Assembly: GCA_946544695.1 (NCBI GenBank)
Contig: CAMNMO010000049.1
Coordinates: 1 to 12,692 of the forward strand
Length of the DNA stretch: 12,692 nucleotides
Source of the DNA: an uncultured Ruminococcus sp.
GTDB lineage: Bacteria; Bacillota; Clostridia; Oscillospirales; Ruminococcaceae
Reading direction: 5' to 3'
Positions 1 through 6,513 of this stretch are shown one piece after another. A model generated the notes under the pieces. The model ran no database searches, had not been told where the DNA came from, and saw nothing but the letters and a program-made list of their open reading frames with translations. The position numbers were made by a program, and so were the translations under genes. Within the stretch, counting starts at the first letter, position 1. Each line of letters starts with the position of its first letter.

Positions 1-63
1 ATATCACAGGCAGTGCGGTCGGTCTAAGTGAAAATTTATATGACGTTTACTATAATATAAGTG

Positions 64-103
64 TGCGGAGATATTCCGCAGGCTTGCAGCTATCCTTTTT
101 TTT
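64..103 (+). terminator. Possible terminator near left edge
   Basis: TGCGGA (64-69) and TCCGCA (75-80) form a perfect 6-bp stem around GATAT, and a run of eight T lies at 96-103. The 15-nt gap between stem and T-run is too long for a canonical intrinsic terminator. The call is therefore weak: it could end a gene lying left of the window, or be an unrelated hairpin. Confidence 0.25.
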
Positions 104-168
104 ATGCAGATATGTTCACAGACGGAATATGCCGCAGTCGGGACGGCTTTGCTTTTTCTTTCTATGTC

Positions 169-197
169 TTGATTTTTAGGCTGATGTGTGTTATAAT
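169..197 (+). promoter_or_regulatory. Sigma-A promoter of the beta-CASP gene
   Basis: TTGATT (169-174) and a perfect TATAAT (192-197) are separated by exactly 17 bp. Transcription would start near 204, giving a leader of about 40 nt before the ATG at 243, with a GAGGT ribosome site at 231-235. Confidence 0.75.
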
Positions 198-242
198 ATA
201 TGCAAAGTGAATAAAATTTCATAACGAAACGAGGTTGATATT

Positions 243-1823
243 ATGAAAATAACATTCATAGGAGCTAACCATGAGGTCACGGGAAGCTGCACTTATATTG
301 AAGCCTGCGGCAAAAAATTCCTTGTGGACTTCGGTATGGAACAGGGTACCGACCTTTATGAAAATGCTAAAGTTCCCTGCCCTCCGTCGGGCGTGGATCT
401 TGTTTTGCTGACACATGCACATATCGACCATTCGGGTCTGCTGCCGCTGTTGTTTGCGGGCGGGTTCTCGGGTGAGATACATGCTACTAAGGCGACCTGC
501 AATCTTTGTTCCATAATGCTGAGAGATTCGGCGCATATACAGGAGTTTGAAGCTGAATGGCGCAGCCGTAAGGGCAGGCGTAAAGGTCAGGAGGAAGTTG
601 AACCGCTGTATACTCTGGCGGACGCTGAGGGTGCGATCGAACTTCTGAGGGCGCATGATTACGGTGAGATCATCGAGTTGGCTGACGGCATAAAGGTGAG
701 GTTCACAGATGCGGGACACCTGCTGGGTTCGTCCAGCATAGAACTGTGGCTGACTGAGGGCGGCGAGACACGAAAGCTGGTGTTCTCTGGCGATATAGGC
801 AACCTCAACCAGCCGCTTATCCGTGACCCGCAGTACATCGACGAAGCTGACTACGTGGTGATGGAATCGACCTACGGCAACAGGCGCCACGACAAGGTGG
901 AAAATTATGTAGAAAGTCTTGCGGGGCTGATACAGCGCACGTTTGATCGTGGCGGCAACGTGGTCATACCCTCCTTTGCGGTGGGCAGGACGCAGGAACT
1001 TCTGTATTTTATCAGGCAGATAAAGGAACAGGGGCTTGTGACAGGACATGCGGGTTTCCCTGTGTATGTGGATTCACCCCTTGCCATAGAAGCTACGAGG
1101 GTCTTTATGGAAAACAAGGAAAGCTGTTTTGATGAGGAAGCGCTGGAGTATGTCAACAAGGGCATCAACCCCATAACCTTTGATGACCTGCACATAGCAG
1201 TTACCAGTGATGAGTCAAAGGCGATAAACTTTGACAAGACCCCGAAGATCATCATATCAGCCAGCGGAATGTGCGAAGCGGGCCGCATCAAGCACCACCT
1301 GAAGCATAACCTGTGGCACAGGGAAAGTCTTGTGCTGTTTGTGGGATATCAGGCTAACAACACGCTGGGCAGAAGCCTTGTGGAAGGTGCGAAGACCGTA
1401 AAGCTGTTCGGTGAAGAAATAACGGTGGCGGCTGAGATACGTGTGCTGCCGGGCATCAGCGGACATGCGGACATTGACGGACTTGACAAGTGGATAGATT
1501 CGATGCGGCGTGTGGGGACTGTCTTTGTAAATCACGGTGAGGACGCTGTTATGGAGGAATACCGCCGCCATCTGGAGGACAAAGGCTATCACGCTTATGC
1601 ACCTTTCAGCGGCGCTGAATGCGACCTTATAACAGGCGAATTCACACAGGCAGAACCCATAAAGGTAGTCAGAAAGACCGCACCCAACACCAGCTATCAG
1701 CGGCTGTGTGCCTCGCTTGACAGACTCAGCGCACTGGTGGCATCAAGCAAAGGTCTTACTAACAAGGACCTTGCAAAACTCACTGACAGCATCAATAATC
1801 TGTGTGCCAAGTGGGAAGACTAA
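243..1823 (+). CDS. MBL-fold beta-CASP ribonuclease-like protein
   Basis: A 526-residue metallo-beta-lactamase-fold protein with an inserted beta-CASP domain, the architecture of the CPSF73/archaeal CPSF-like/bacterial YsH1-type RNA exo- or endonucleases. Visible metal-binding motifs in order are HAHIDH (58-63), DAGHLLGSS (156-164, His159), SGDIG (182-186, Asp184), ESTYG (208-212) and, after the CASP insert, ISASGMCEAGR followed by PGISGHAD (His408). These are the motifs expected for two zinc ions and a nuclease active site. The length is near the usual 450-550, with a C-terminal extension beyond the RMMBL region. The start is supported by GAGGT seven bases upstream and the promoter at 169-197. 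It appears to be transcribed alone and likely acts in the cytoplasm on RNA. The exact substrate cannot be told from sequence, and it is not an RNase J, whose architecture and C-terminus differ. Confidence 0.9.
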   Translation: MKITFIGANHEVTGSCTYIEACGKKFLVDFGMEQGTDLYENAKVPCPPSGVDLVLLTHAHIDHSGLLPLLFAGGFSGEIHATKATCNLCSIMLRDSAHIQEFEAEWRSRKGRRKGQEEVEPLYTLADAEGAIELLRAHDYGEIIELADGIKVRFTDAGHLLGSSSIELWLTEGGETRKLVFSGDIGNLNQPLIRDPQYIDEADYVVMESTYGNRRHDKVENYVESLAGLIQRTFDRGGNVVIPSFAVGRTQELLYFIRQIKEQGLVTGHAGFPVYVDSPLAIEATRVFMENKESCFDEEALEYVNKGINPITFDDLHIAVTSDESKAINFDKTPKIIISASGMCEAGRIKHHLKHNLWHRESLVLFVGYQANNTLGRSLVEGAKTVKLFGEEITVAAEIRVLPGISGHADIDGLDKWIDSMRRVGTVFVNHGEDAVMEEYRRHLEDKGYHAYAPFSGAECDLITGEFTQAEPIKVVRKTAPNTSYQRLCASLDRLSALVASSKGLTNKDLAKLTDSINNLCAKWED

Positions 1824-1827
1824 GTTT

Positions 1828-1862
1828 AATTCATAATGCATGATTGTTGGCAGGTGTTCCTG
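1828..1862 (+). repeat. Intergenic repeat family 1, copy a
   Basis: The core TAATGCATGATTGTTGGCAG begins at 1834, only 11 bases after the stop codon of the preceding gene, and runs into GTGTTCCTG. Close relatives occur at 1913-1941 on the same strand (17 of 20 core bases identical) and at 5547-5588 on the opposite strand (19 of 20). The tail contains CAGG-TGTT-CCTG, a possible 4-bp tetraloop hairpin. No coding capacity is seen. Confidence 0.7.
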
Positions 1863-1891
1863 TTTCATGCCACGATATAATACCGTTATTG

Positions 1892-1912
1892 CGGCGTGTC
1901 GGGTGACAGCCG
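1892..1912 (+). other. Intergenic hairpin
   Basis: CGGC-g-TGTC, loop GGGT, GACA-GCCG: two 4-bp stem segments with a single bulged G. It lies between repeat family 1 copies a and b. There is no following T-run, so it is not a standard terminator. It may be part of a transcribed repeat unit. Confidence 0.45.
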
Positions 1913-1941
1913 TAATGCACGATCTTTGGCAGGTGTCTCTG
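1913..1941 (+). repeat. Intergenic repeat family 1, copy b
   Basis: The core TAATGCACGATCTTTGGCAG is followed by GTGTCTCTG. It matches copy a at 17 of 20 core positions, in direct orientation, with the two starts 79 bases apart. The surrounding 1824-2209 stretch holds only repeats and hairpins, with no credible gene on either strand. Confidence 0.65.
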
Positions 1942-2018
1942 AGTTTTGGGGCGCAGACAACAGTCGGCGGGTTTCCCTGTCAGACTTTATTCTTAGGTGT
2001 TTTGGTGGGGCAACAATA

Positions 2019-2060
2019 GCTAACGGTTTTATTTTCCCCCTCCGTAGGCGGGGGAGGATC
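2019..2060 (+). repeat. Intergenic G-rich hairpin family 2, copy a
   Basis: The element runs from TAGCTAACGG through CCCCCTCCGTAGGCGGGGG to AGGATC. CCCCC (2036-2040) pairs with GGGGG (2050-2054), with a further CC/GG pair inside and a GTA loop. A shorter direct copy lies 60 bases downstream, and a diverged inverted copy lies at 5475-5515, including the AGCTA/TAGCT flank. This resembles REP-like short palindromic elements. Confidence 0.65.
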
Positions 2061-2089
2061 ATACGAGTGTTATATTCTATTTGGCTCAA

Positions 2090-2119
2090 ATATTTCCCAC
2101 TCCGTAGGGGGGAGGATAC
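2090..2119 (+). repeat. Intergenic G-rich hairpin family 2, copy b
   Basis: ATTTCCCACTCCGTAGGGGG followed by GAGGATA shares the ATTT-CCC-CTCCGTAGG-GGGGAGGAT pattern with the copy at 2019-2060. The arms fold into a hairpin around GTA. No T-run follows. It ends about 90 bases before the next gene. Confidence 0.6.
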
Positions 2120-2209
2120 ATCACAATACTCATATCTTGTTACGCTTGTGTATAAAATGGTGTGTTAAAGGGATAAGCATATTATAATAGTATATCAGGA
2201 GGTTTTACA

Positions 2210-2497
2210 ATGAATTTCAGACTTACAGTTAAAAGAAAGATATCGGTCACAGAATACGGCGAGGCTGACATAGTCAAGGCGGCAGGTGCTGACGGCGTTT
2301 TCGAGGCACAGGCACTGCCTTTTGCCAAGACTGCTTCAAACGGCTTTATACGCAGCTGGGCTGAGGGCACGGGCGTCACCCTTGCGACACAGAAGGACTG
2401 GGTAAAGAACATGAAGACCAAGAATATGGAAAAGCTGGTGACTGTACGTGACGGCGGCAAGCCGCTGAGTTATGTGTTCGTGCTGGAAGAAGTCTGA
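2210..2497 (+). CDS. Unrecognised 95-residue protein
   Basis: This gene belongs to no family I recognise. It is credible because a perfect AGGAGG (2197-2202) lies seven bases before the ATG, a TATAAT is at 2183-2188, and the codon use resembles its neighbours. The product is a soluble 95-residue protein with no cysteine, signal peptide or membrane segment. It mixes beta-prone stretches at the N-terminus (residues 1-15) and C-terminus (VTVRDGGKPLSYVFVLEEV) with an alanine-rich middle. The final segment looks like a two-stranded hairpin around DGGKP. It stands alone between two repeat-rich spacers, so context gives no function. If the TATAAT is the real -10, the leader would be only about 15 nt; no good -35 hexamer is present. 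Confidence 0.7.
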   Translation: MNFRLTVKRKISVTEYGEADIVKAAGADGVFEAQALPFAKTASNGFIRSWAEGTGVTLATQKDWVKNMKTKNMEKLVTVRDGGKPLSYVFVLEEV

Positions 2498-2517
2498 GGT
2501 GCAGCACCGAAATTCGG
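2498..2517 (+). other. Two overlapping short palindromes after the stop codon
   Basis: GGTGC-A-GCACC (2498-2508) and CCGAA-A-TTCGG (2507-2517) are both perfect around a single A and start directly after the TGA of the preceding gene. One-base loops cannot form hairpins, so these are better viewed as possible protein-binding palindromes or chance. No T-run follows. Confidence 0.3.
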
Positions 2518-2650
2518 CGGCGGTATTTAATGGATATCTGTAAATATATGACATTCCGCTGACGCACCGCACCGATCCTGATGTTTGCTCGTTATATAAG
2601 CGTTTTTGGGGTGCATGCTAAAGGAATGACCATAAATGAATATGCTGTTC

Positions 2651-2682
2651 GGTGTTCTCCCTCGCTTGCGGCGGGGGAGAAC
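2651..2682 (+). repeat. Hairpin element with GGTGTTCTCC start (family 3, copy a)
   Basis: GTTCTCCC (2654-2661) pairs perfectly with GGGAGAAC (2675-2682) over an 8-bp stem with a GC-rich loop. The start GGTGTTCTCC and the GCGGCGGGGGA right arm recur at 10887-10939. The loop differs in length between copies. It sits in the 2498-2939 spacer, which otherwise holds no gene; there is only a weak AAGGT...ACCTTTTTT pairing at 2741-2786 and the glgP promoter. Confidence 0.55.
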
Positions 2683-2827
2683 ATAATTAACGGCATTATC
2701 TGCCTTAATATCCTTAAAAAACCGATTTTTCTCGCATAAGAAGGTGCTGTGTTGACTAAAAAGTATAATGCGGGCGGACCTTTTTTGAACAATTCACAGA
2801 AAATTAATGCAGCCTGCCTTTTTATTC

Positions 2828-2856
2828 TTGCAATTGTTGCGGCAATATGATATAAT
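2828..2856 (+). promoter_or_regulatory. Sigma-A promoter of glgP
   Basis: TTGCAA (2828-2833) and TATAAT (2851-2856) are separated by 17 bp. The start would be near 2863, giving a leader of about 77 nt ahead of the ATG at 2940. No sugar-responsive operator was recognised around it. Confidence 0.75.
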
Positions 2857-2939
2857 TTAAAGGATAGTTGTAAACTCGGCAGTCTGTGGAGTAAAGGGTG
2901 ATATGCAGGCTGTCGGCAATATTCAGGAGGAATGTTACG

Positions 2940-5348
2940 ATGGCAAAAAAAGTGGAAAAGACTATCTCTAAGGAGGAGCTGAAAAAGCAGTTCATCGAGG
3001 TACTGCACAACGATTTTCAGACTACCCCCGATGAGGCAGACGACAAGCAGGTCTATGAGGCACTCTCGAAGATCGTTGTGGACATACTGAAAAAGAAGAG
3101 AAGAAAGTTCACCGTGAACACTCAGTCTGCGGGCAAGAAGAAGGTGTACTATCTCTCTATGGAATTCCTGATGGGCAGGTCGCTCAAGACCTCGCTGTAC
3201 AATCTGGAAATGAACGTGCAGGCAAAGGATATGCTCAAGGAACTGGGCATCTCCATAAACGGTATATATGAGCAGGAGCCTGATGCGGGTCTTGGCAACG
3301 GCGGTCTGGGCAGACTGGCTGCGTGCTATCTGGACGCACTGGCTGCTGACGGCTATCATGCAACAGGCTATTCGATATGCTATGAGTACGGTATATTCAA
3401 GCAGAAGCTGGAGGACGGCTGGCAGACCGAGCTGCCCGATAACTGGCTGCCCGGCGGTTCCGTATGGCTGGTGCCCGTACCCACTAAGGCTATCGAGGTA
3501 CGCTTTGACGGCGAGCTGAAGGAATACTGGGACAATCAGTATCACTGCGTAACTCATGAGAACTACACCTCAGTTATGGCTGTTCCCTACGACCTGTTCG
3601 TTTCGGGCTACGGCAGCGAGGCTGTATCAAAGCTGAGACTGTGGAAGGCTGAGATGGCTTCATTCGATATGCCTTTCTTCAACAAGGGCGACTACGCTAA
3701 GGCGCTGAGCAAGAACATCATGTCGCAGGCTATCACAAAGGTACTCTACCCCAACGACAACCATGCAGAGGGCAAGAGCCTGAGACTGAGACAGCAGTAT
3801 TTCCTGTGCGCAGCTTCCATCGGTGATATCGTAAACCAGCACATGTCGGTATACGGCACACTGGATAACCTGCATGAGAAGGTGGCTATACACATAAACG
3901 ATACCCACCCCACACTGGCTATACCCGAGCTGATGAGAATTCTGCTGGACGACTGCGGTTACAGCTGGGACAAGGCTTGGCACATCGTGCAGAACACATT
4001 TGCATACACCAACCACACCGTTATGCCCGAAGCACTGGAGAAGTGGGACTGCAACCTGCTCAAGAGCGTTTGCCCCAGAATATTCTCCATCATCATCGAG
4101 ATAAACGAGAGATACTGTCGTGACCTGTGGCAGAGATATCAGGACGAGGGCAAGGTAAGCCACATGTCCATAGTTGAGAACAACAAGGTCAAGATGGCTA
4201 CACTGTGCGTTCATGCATCACACAGCGTAAACGGCGTTGCAAAGATACACTCCGAGATAATCAAGAGGGAGACATTCAAGGACGAGTACCTTGATACCCC
4301 CACCAAGTTCAAGAACGTTACCAACGGTATCGCTTACAGAAGATGGCTGTATCAGTCCAATGAGGGTCTGACCGAGCTGCTGCGTGAGAAGATAGGTGAC
4401 GGCTTCCTGAAGAACGCTTCCGAGCTCAGCAAGCTCAGCGTGTTCAAGGACGATGAGGAAGTGCTGAACAGACTGGCTGACATCAAGAAGGAGAACAAGG
4501 AAAAATTCGCCAAGTATGTCAAGAACCAGTACGGCGCAGTGCTGAACACAGATTCCATATTCGACGTACAGGTAAAGAGACTGCACGAATACAAGCGTCA
4601 GCAGCTGAATGCGCTGAACATCATCGCACAGTACAACTACCTGAAGAACAACCCCGATGCTCCGTTTGTTCCCAAGACCTATATCTTTGCGGCTAAGGCA
4701 GCACCGGGCTACTATATGGCAAAACAGATAATCAAGCTGATATGGAACATTTCTGAGGAACTGAAAAAGAACGACAGGCTGAGAGAAAAGCTGAACGTTA
4801 TCTTCCTGGAGGACTACAACGTATCCCTGTCAGAGATACTGATGCCCGCAGCTGATATCTCAGAGCAGATATCGCTGGCAGGTACTGAGGCAAGCGGTAC
4901 AGGCAACATGAAGCTGATGATCAACGGTGCTATCACACTGGGTACGATGGACGGCGCAAATGTTGAGATACACGAGCAGGTAGGCGATGAGAACATCATC
5001 ATCTTCGGTATGAACGTTGATGAGGTGAACGCTTGCAAGGCAAGCTACAAGCCTATGGATATCTACAACAGCAACCAGGTAGTAAAGCAGGCTATCGACA
5101 CCATACAGTACGGTGTGAACGGCGTTCAGTTTGCTGAGATAGCAGATACCTTGAAAAACACAGATACCTATATGGCACTGAAGGACTTCGACTCCTATCA
5201 GAATGCACAGAAATATGCTTCCGAATGCTACACCGACAAGATGAAGTGGCAGAGAATGAGTCTTGCAAACATCGCAGGTGCAGGCATATTCTCCGCTGAC
5301 CGTTCGGTTGAGGAGTACGCTAAGGACATCTGGGGACTGACTAAGTAA
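2940..5348 (+). CDS. glgP: Glycogen/alpha-glucan phosphorylase
   Basis: A PLP-dependent GT35 phosphorylase that releases glucose-1-phosphate from the ends of alpha-1,4-glucan chains using phosphate, in cytoplasmic glycogen or maltodextrin breakdown. From the ATG at 2940 it has 802 residues, within the usual 750-850. Seen in order are the N-terminal YLSMEFLMGRS (71-81), DAGLGNGGLGRLA (115-127), VKRLHEYKRQQ (from 545) and the cofactor site EASGTGNMK, whose last residue Lys658 should carry PLP. The start at 2940 has AGGAGG (2925-2930) nine bases upstream; an in-frame GTG at 2898 has no ribosome site and would add 14 residues of poor quality. Codon use is strongly skewed to AAC, AAG, ATC, TAC and AGA compared with the gene at 243, suggesting high expression. 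It has its own promoter and terminator, with no glgBCA neighbours here. Confidence 0.95.
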   Translation: MAKKVEKTISKEELKKQFIEVLHNDFQTTPDEADDKQVYEALSKIVVDILKKKRRKFTVNTQSAGKKKVYYLSMEFLMGRSLKTSLYNLEMNVQAKDMLKELGISINGIYEQEPDAGLGNGGLGRLAACYLDALAADGYHATGYSICYEYGIFKQKLEDGWQTELPDNWLPGGSVWLVPVPTKAIEVRFDGELKEYWDNQYHCVTHENYTSVMAVPYDLFVSGYGSEAVSKLRLWKAEMASFDMPFFNKGDYAKALSKNIMSQAITKVLYPNDNHAEGKSLRLRQQYFLCAASIGDIVNQHMSVYGTLDNLHEKVAIHINDTHPTLAIPELMRILLDDCGYSWDKAWHIVQNTFAYTNHTVMPEALEKWDCNLLKSVCPRIFSIIIEINERYCRDLWQRYQDEGKVSHMSIVENNKVKMATLCVHASHSVNGVAKIHSEIIKRETFKDEYLDTPTKFKNVTNGIAYRRWLYQSNEGLTELLREKIGDGFLKNASELSKLSVFKDDEEVLNRLADIKKENKEKFAKYVKNQYGAVLNTDSIFDVQVKRLHEYKRQQLNALNIIAQYNYLKNNPDAPFVPKTYIFAAKAAPGYYMAKQIIKLIWNISEELKKNDRLREKLNVIFLEDYNVSLSEILMPAADISEQISLAGTEASGTGNMKLMINGAITLGTMDGANVEIHEQVGDENIIIFGMNVDEVNACKASYKPMDIYNSNQVVKQAIDTIQYGVNGVQFAEIADTLKNTDTYMALKDFDSYQNAQKYASECYTDKMKWQRMSLANIAGAGIFSADRSVEEYAKDIWGLTK

Positions 5349-5431
5349 TTCATGATTCCGGATCCATGATCGAGGTGTTCGCTGCGCTCACGTTTCCGTC
5401 TCGCAGTGCTCGGTGTTATGACAGAAAAAAT

Positions 5432-5466
5432 GTGCGCTTACGGAATTTTCCGTGAGCGCACTTTTT
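5432..5466 (+). terminator. Rho-independent terminator of glgP
   Basis: GTGCGCTTACGG (5432-5443) pairs with CCGTGAGCGCAC (5450-5461) over 12 bp, including one G-T wobble, and TTTTT follows at 5462-5466. An A-run upstream (5425-5430) means it could also stop transcripts from the convergent gene at 5579-6040. Confidence 0.92.
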
Positions 5467-5474
5467 ATTATGGC

Positions 5475-5515
5475 GATCCTTCCTCTGAGGCGTGGGAAGA
5501 ATAACAACAGCTAGG
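5475..5515 (-). repeat. Intergenic G-rich hairpin family 2, inverted copy
   Basis: Read on the minus strand, this stretch gives TAGCTGTTGTTATTCTTCCC, then a short loop and GAGGAAGGATC. It parallels the copy at 2019-2060 in the AGCTA flank, the TTATT before the C-rich arm and the GGATC end. CTTCC (5479-5483) pairs with GGAAG (5494-5498). The arms have diverged from G/C runs but remain complementary, which suggests that the fold, not the letters, is kept. Confidence 0.5.
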
Positions 5516-5546
5516 CTCCTATGGGTGATGTACAGCACAGCAAATT

Positions 5547-5588
5547 CAAAACCTCTGCCAACAATTATGCATTATAGATCATGAATTA
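5547..5588 (-). repeat. Intergenic repeat family 1, inverted copy
   Basis: On the minus strand the core TAATGCATAATTGTTGGCAG is identical to copy a (1834 onward) at 19 of 20 positions. Its AATTCAT flank overlaps the last two codons and stop of the DUF4830-like gene. All three copies therefore lie at or within about 110 bases of a gene 3' end, two of them immediately at it. Confidence 0.65.
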
Positions 5589-6040
5589 AACCTAAGCCCC
5601 TGCATGAAGCCGTCTAAGGCGGTGGAACAAACGTCGCCGCCGATAAGCTGACCGTCGCTGATCATCAGGTGGCAGAAAATGCAGTCCTCGTCCTCGTGCT
5701 GCGGGTAGTTGAGTACCTTGTAGGTGTATACCTGCACCTGCATGCCTTTGTATGCAGTCAGGTCAAAGCCCTGCTGCTTTTGCAGCTTGTTGTAGTTCAG
5801 GTAGACTTCTTCCCATTCTTTGGGGATAAGCACGGTCTTTACCGACTCGAAGCTGTCGGGCACCTGCCAGCCCATCTCTTTTAGGAATGCCTGCCGCTTT
5901 GTCTCGCTGCCCAGCTCACGGGTGCTGCCACGATTTTTCAGCCCGAAGATGAACACAGCTGTCATGGCGGCGAATATTATAACAAGGATAACGGTCAGCC
6001 AGACCTTTGGCTTTCTGATCTTTACAGTGTGAATGAACAT
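5579..6040 (-). CDS. Membrane-anchored DUF4830-like protein
   Basis: A 153-residue protein with a positively charged N-terminus (HTVKIRKPK), one transmembrane helix at about 13-34, and an outside domain of about 115 residues. The pattern FLKEMGWQV, then VLIPKEWEEVYLNYNKLQKQ, then GFDLTAYKG and finally GGDVCSTALDGFMQGL matches my recollection of the DUF4830 family of clostridial anchored proteins, whose function is unknown. Cysteines occur as CIFC (120-123) and Cys138; the first pair resembles a metal or disulfide site and may not be conserved in the family. The start has a full AGGAGGT (plus-strand 6048-6054) seven bases away. The gene is convergent with glgP and shares the terminator region. 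Its last codons overlap a repeat element. Only the family assignment is tentative; the gene itself is secure. Confidence 0.8.
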   Translation of the reverse strand: MFIHTVKIRKPKVWLTVILVIIFAAMTAVFIFGLKNRGSTRELGSETKRQAFLKEMGWQVPDSFESVKTVLIPKEWEEVYLNYNKLQKQQGFDLTAYKGMQVQVYTYKVLNYPQHEDEDCIFCHLMISDGQLIGGDVCSTALDGFMQGLRFNS

Positions 6041-6133
6041 GTCGATTACCTCCTGAAAATGTAACTGGTAAAATATATGCGTACAGGTCGGCTTTGATTC
6101 ATGCGGCGTGTAAATTTTCTGAACTTTTTAAAG

Positions 6134-6170
6134 AAAATGCAAAAATATGCAGGTAAAATATTTGCATTTT
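6134..6170. repeat. AT-rich inverted repeat in the divergent spacer
   Basis: AAAATGCAAA (6134-6143) and TTTGCATTTT (6161-6170) are perfect complements separated by 17 bases. It lies about 95 bases upstream of the minus-strand gene start and 140 upstream of the minD promoter. It could be an operator or a weak hairpin. No clear promoter for the minus-strand gene could be assigned in this spacer. Confidence 0.4.
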
Positions 6171-6236
6171 TAACAATATCGGCAAGCTGTTTTGTGTGCG
6201 AACAATGGAAATGCACTGCCAAAAAGCAGACTGACG

Positions 6237-6246
6237 TTGTGCACAA
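6237..6246. promoter_or_regulatory. Perfect 10-bp palindrome, possible operator
   Basis: TTGTGCACAA is a perfect palindrome. An imperfect relative with the same TTGTG and ACAA ends, TTGTGTGCGAACAA, lies at 6192-6205. Both are in the divergent spacer between the DUF4830-like gene and minD. Similar short palindromes bind many regulators, and none can be named. Confidence 0.3.
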
Positions 6247-6311
6247 TAGCTAAAAATTTATAGGGTGGTTAATGTGAAATCACGATTTTAAGGTTTTTTA
6301 TGCGAATTGCT

Positions 6312-6339
6312 TTGACAATTCTAAAATATGTGGTAAAAT
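6312..6339 (+). promoter_or_regulatory. Sigma-A promoter of the minD-mgsA unit
   Basis: A perfect TTGACA (6312-6317) is followed after 16 bp by TAAAAT (6334-6339), preceded by TGG, an extended -10. The leader to the ATG at 6514 would be about 170 nt, which is long for a simple gene. Confidence 0.7.
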
Positions 6340-6464
6340 ATATATTAGGTAACACCTGCTTTGGTTGCGTTTTTCTTAACTGACGCTTTTGGAGAGGCTG
6401 AGTAAGAAAGAATCGGTATAATGTTAATTACGTTGACCAAAACTGATAGGGTGGAGAGCTTATT

Positions 6465-6490
6465 TGCGGCGGAATTGATCGGACGCCGCA
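6465..6490 (+). promoter_or_regulatory. Leader hairpin just upstream of the minD ribosome site
   Basis: TGCGGCG (6465-6471) and CGCCGCA (6484-6490) form a perfect 7-bp GC stem around a 12-base loop, ending seven bases before AAAGGAG (6497-6503). It could affect ribosome access or message stability. No known riboswitch class was recognised in the leader. Confidence 0.45.
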
Positions 6491-6513
6491 GTTATGAAAG
6501 GAGTAATGGATCT

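Noticed and set aside
3..179. Frame open from the left edge to a TAG at 177-179, a possible 3' end of an upstream gene
   Set aside because: The last third (rich in Cys, Phe and Leu with a Tyr-Val-His-Arg-Arg stretch) does not look like a protein end, it runs through a hairpin and T-run, and it overlaps the -35 of the next promoter. A short edge frame can be open by chance.
1896..2168. 90-codon plus-strand open frame in the 1824-2209 spacer, and a 67-codon minus-strand one
   Set aside because: They run through repeats and hairpins, lack ribosome sites and have unnatural composition.
2752..2769. TTGACT and TATAAT at 2752 and 2764 as a promoter
   Set aside because: Only six bases separate the hexamers, far from 16-18. 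The pair at 2828-2856 is correctly spaced.
2898..2939. GTG at 2898 as the glgP start
   Set aside because: No ribosome site precedes it, and the added 14 residues are encoded by what looks like leader plus the AGGAGG site of the 2940 start.
2592..3557. 321-codon minus-strand open frame
   Set aside because: It lies mostly antisense to glgP, whose identity is certain; the long open frame is a by-product of biased codon use in that gene. Same reasoning for long antisense frames over the genes at 243, hisS and the 11081 gene.
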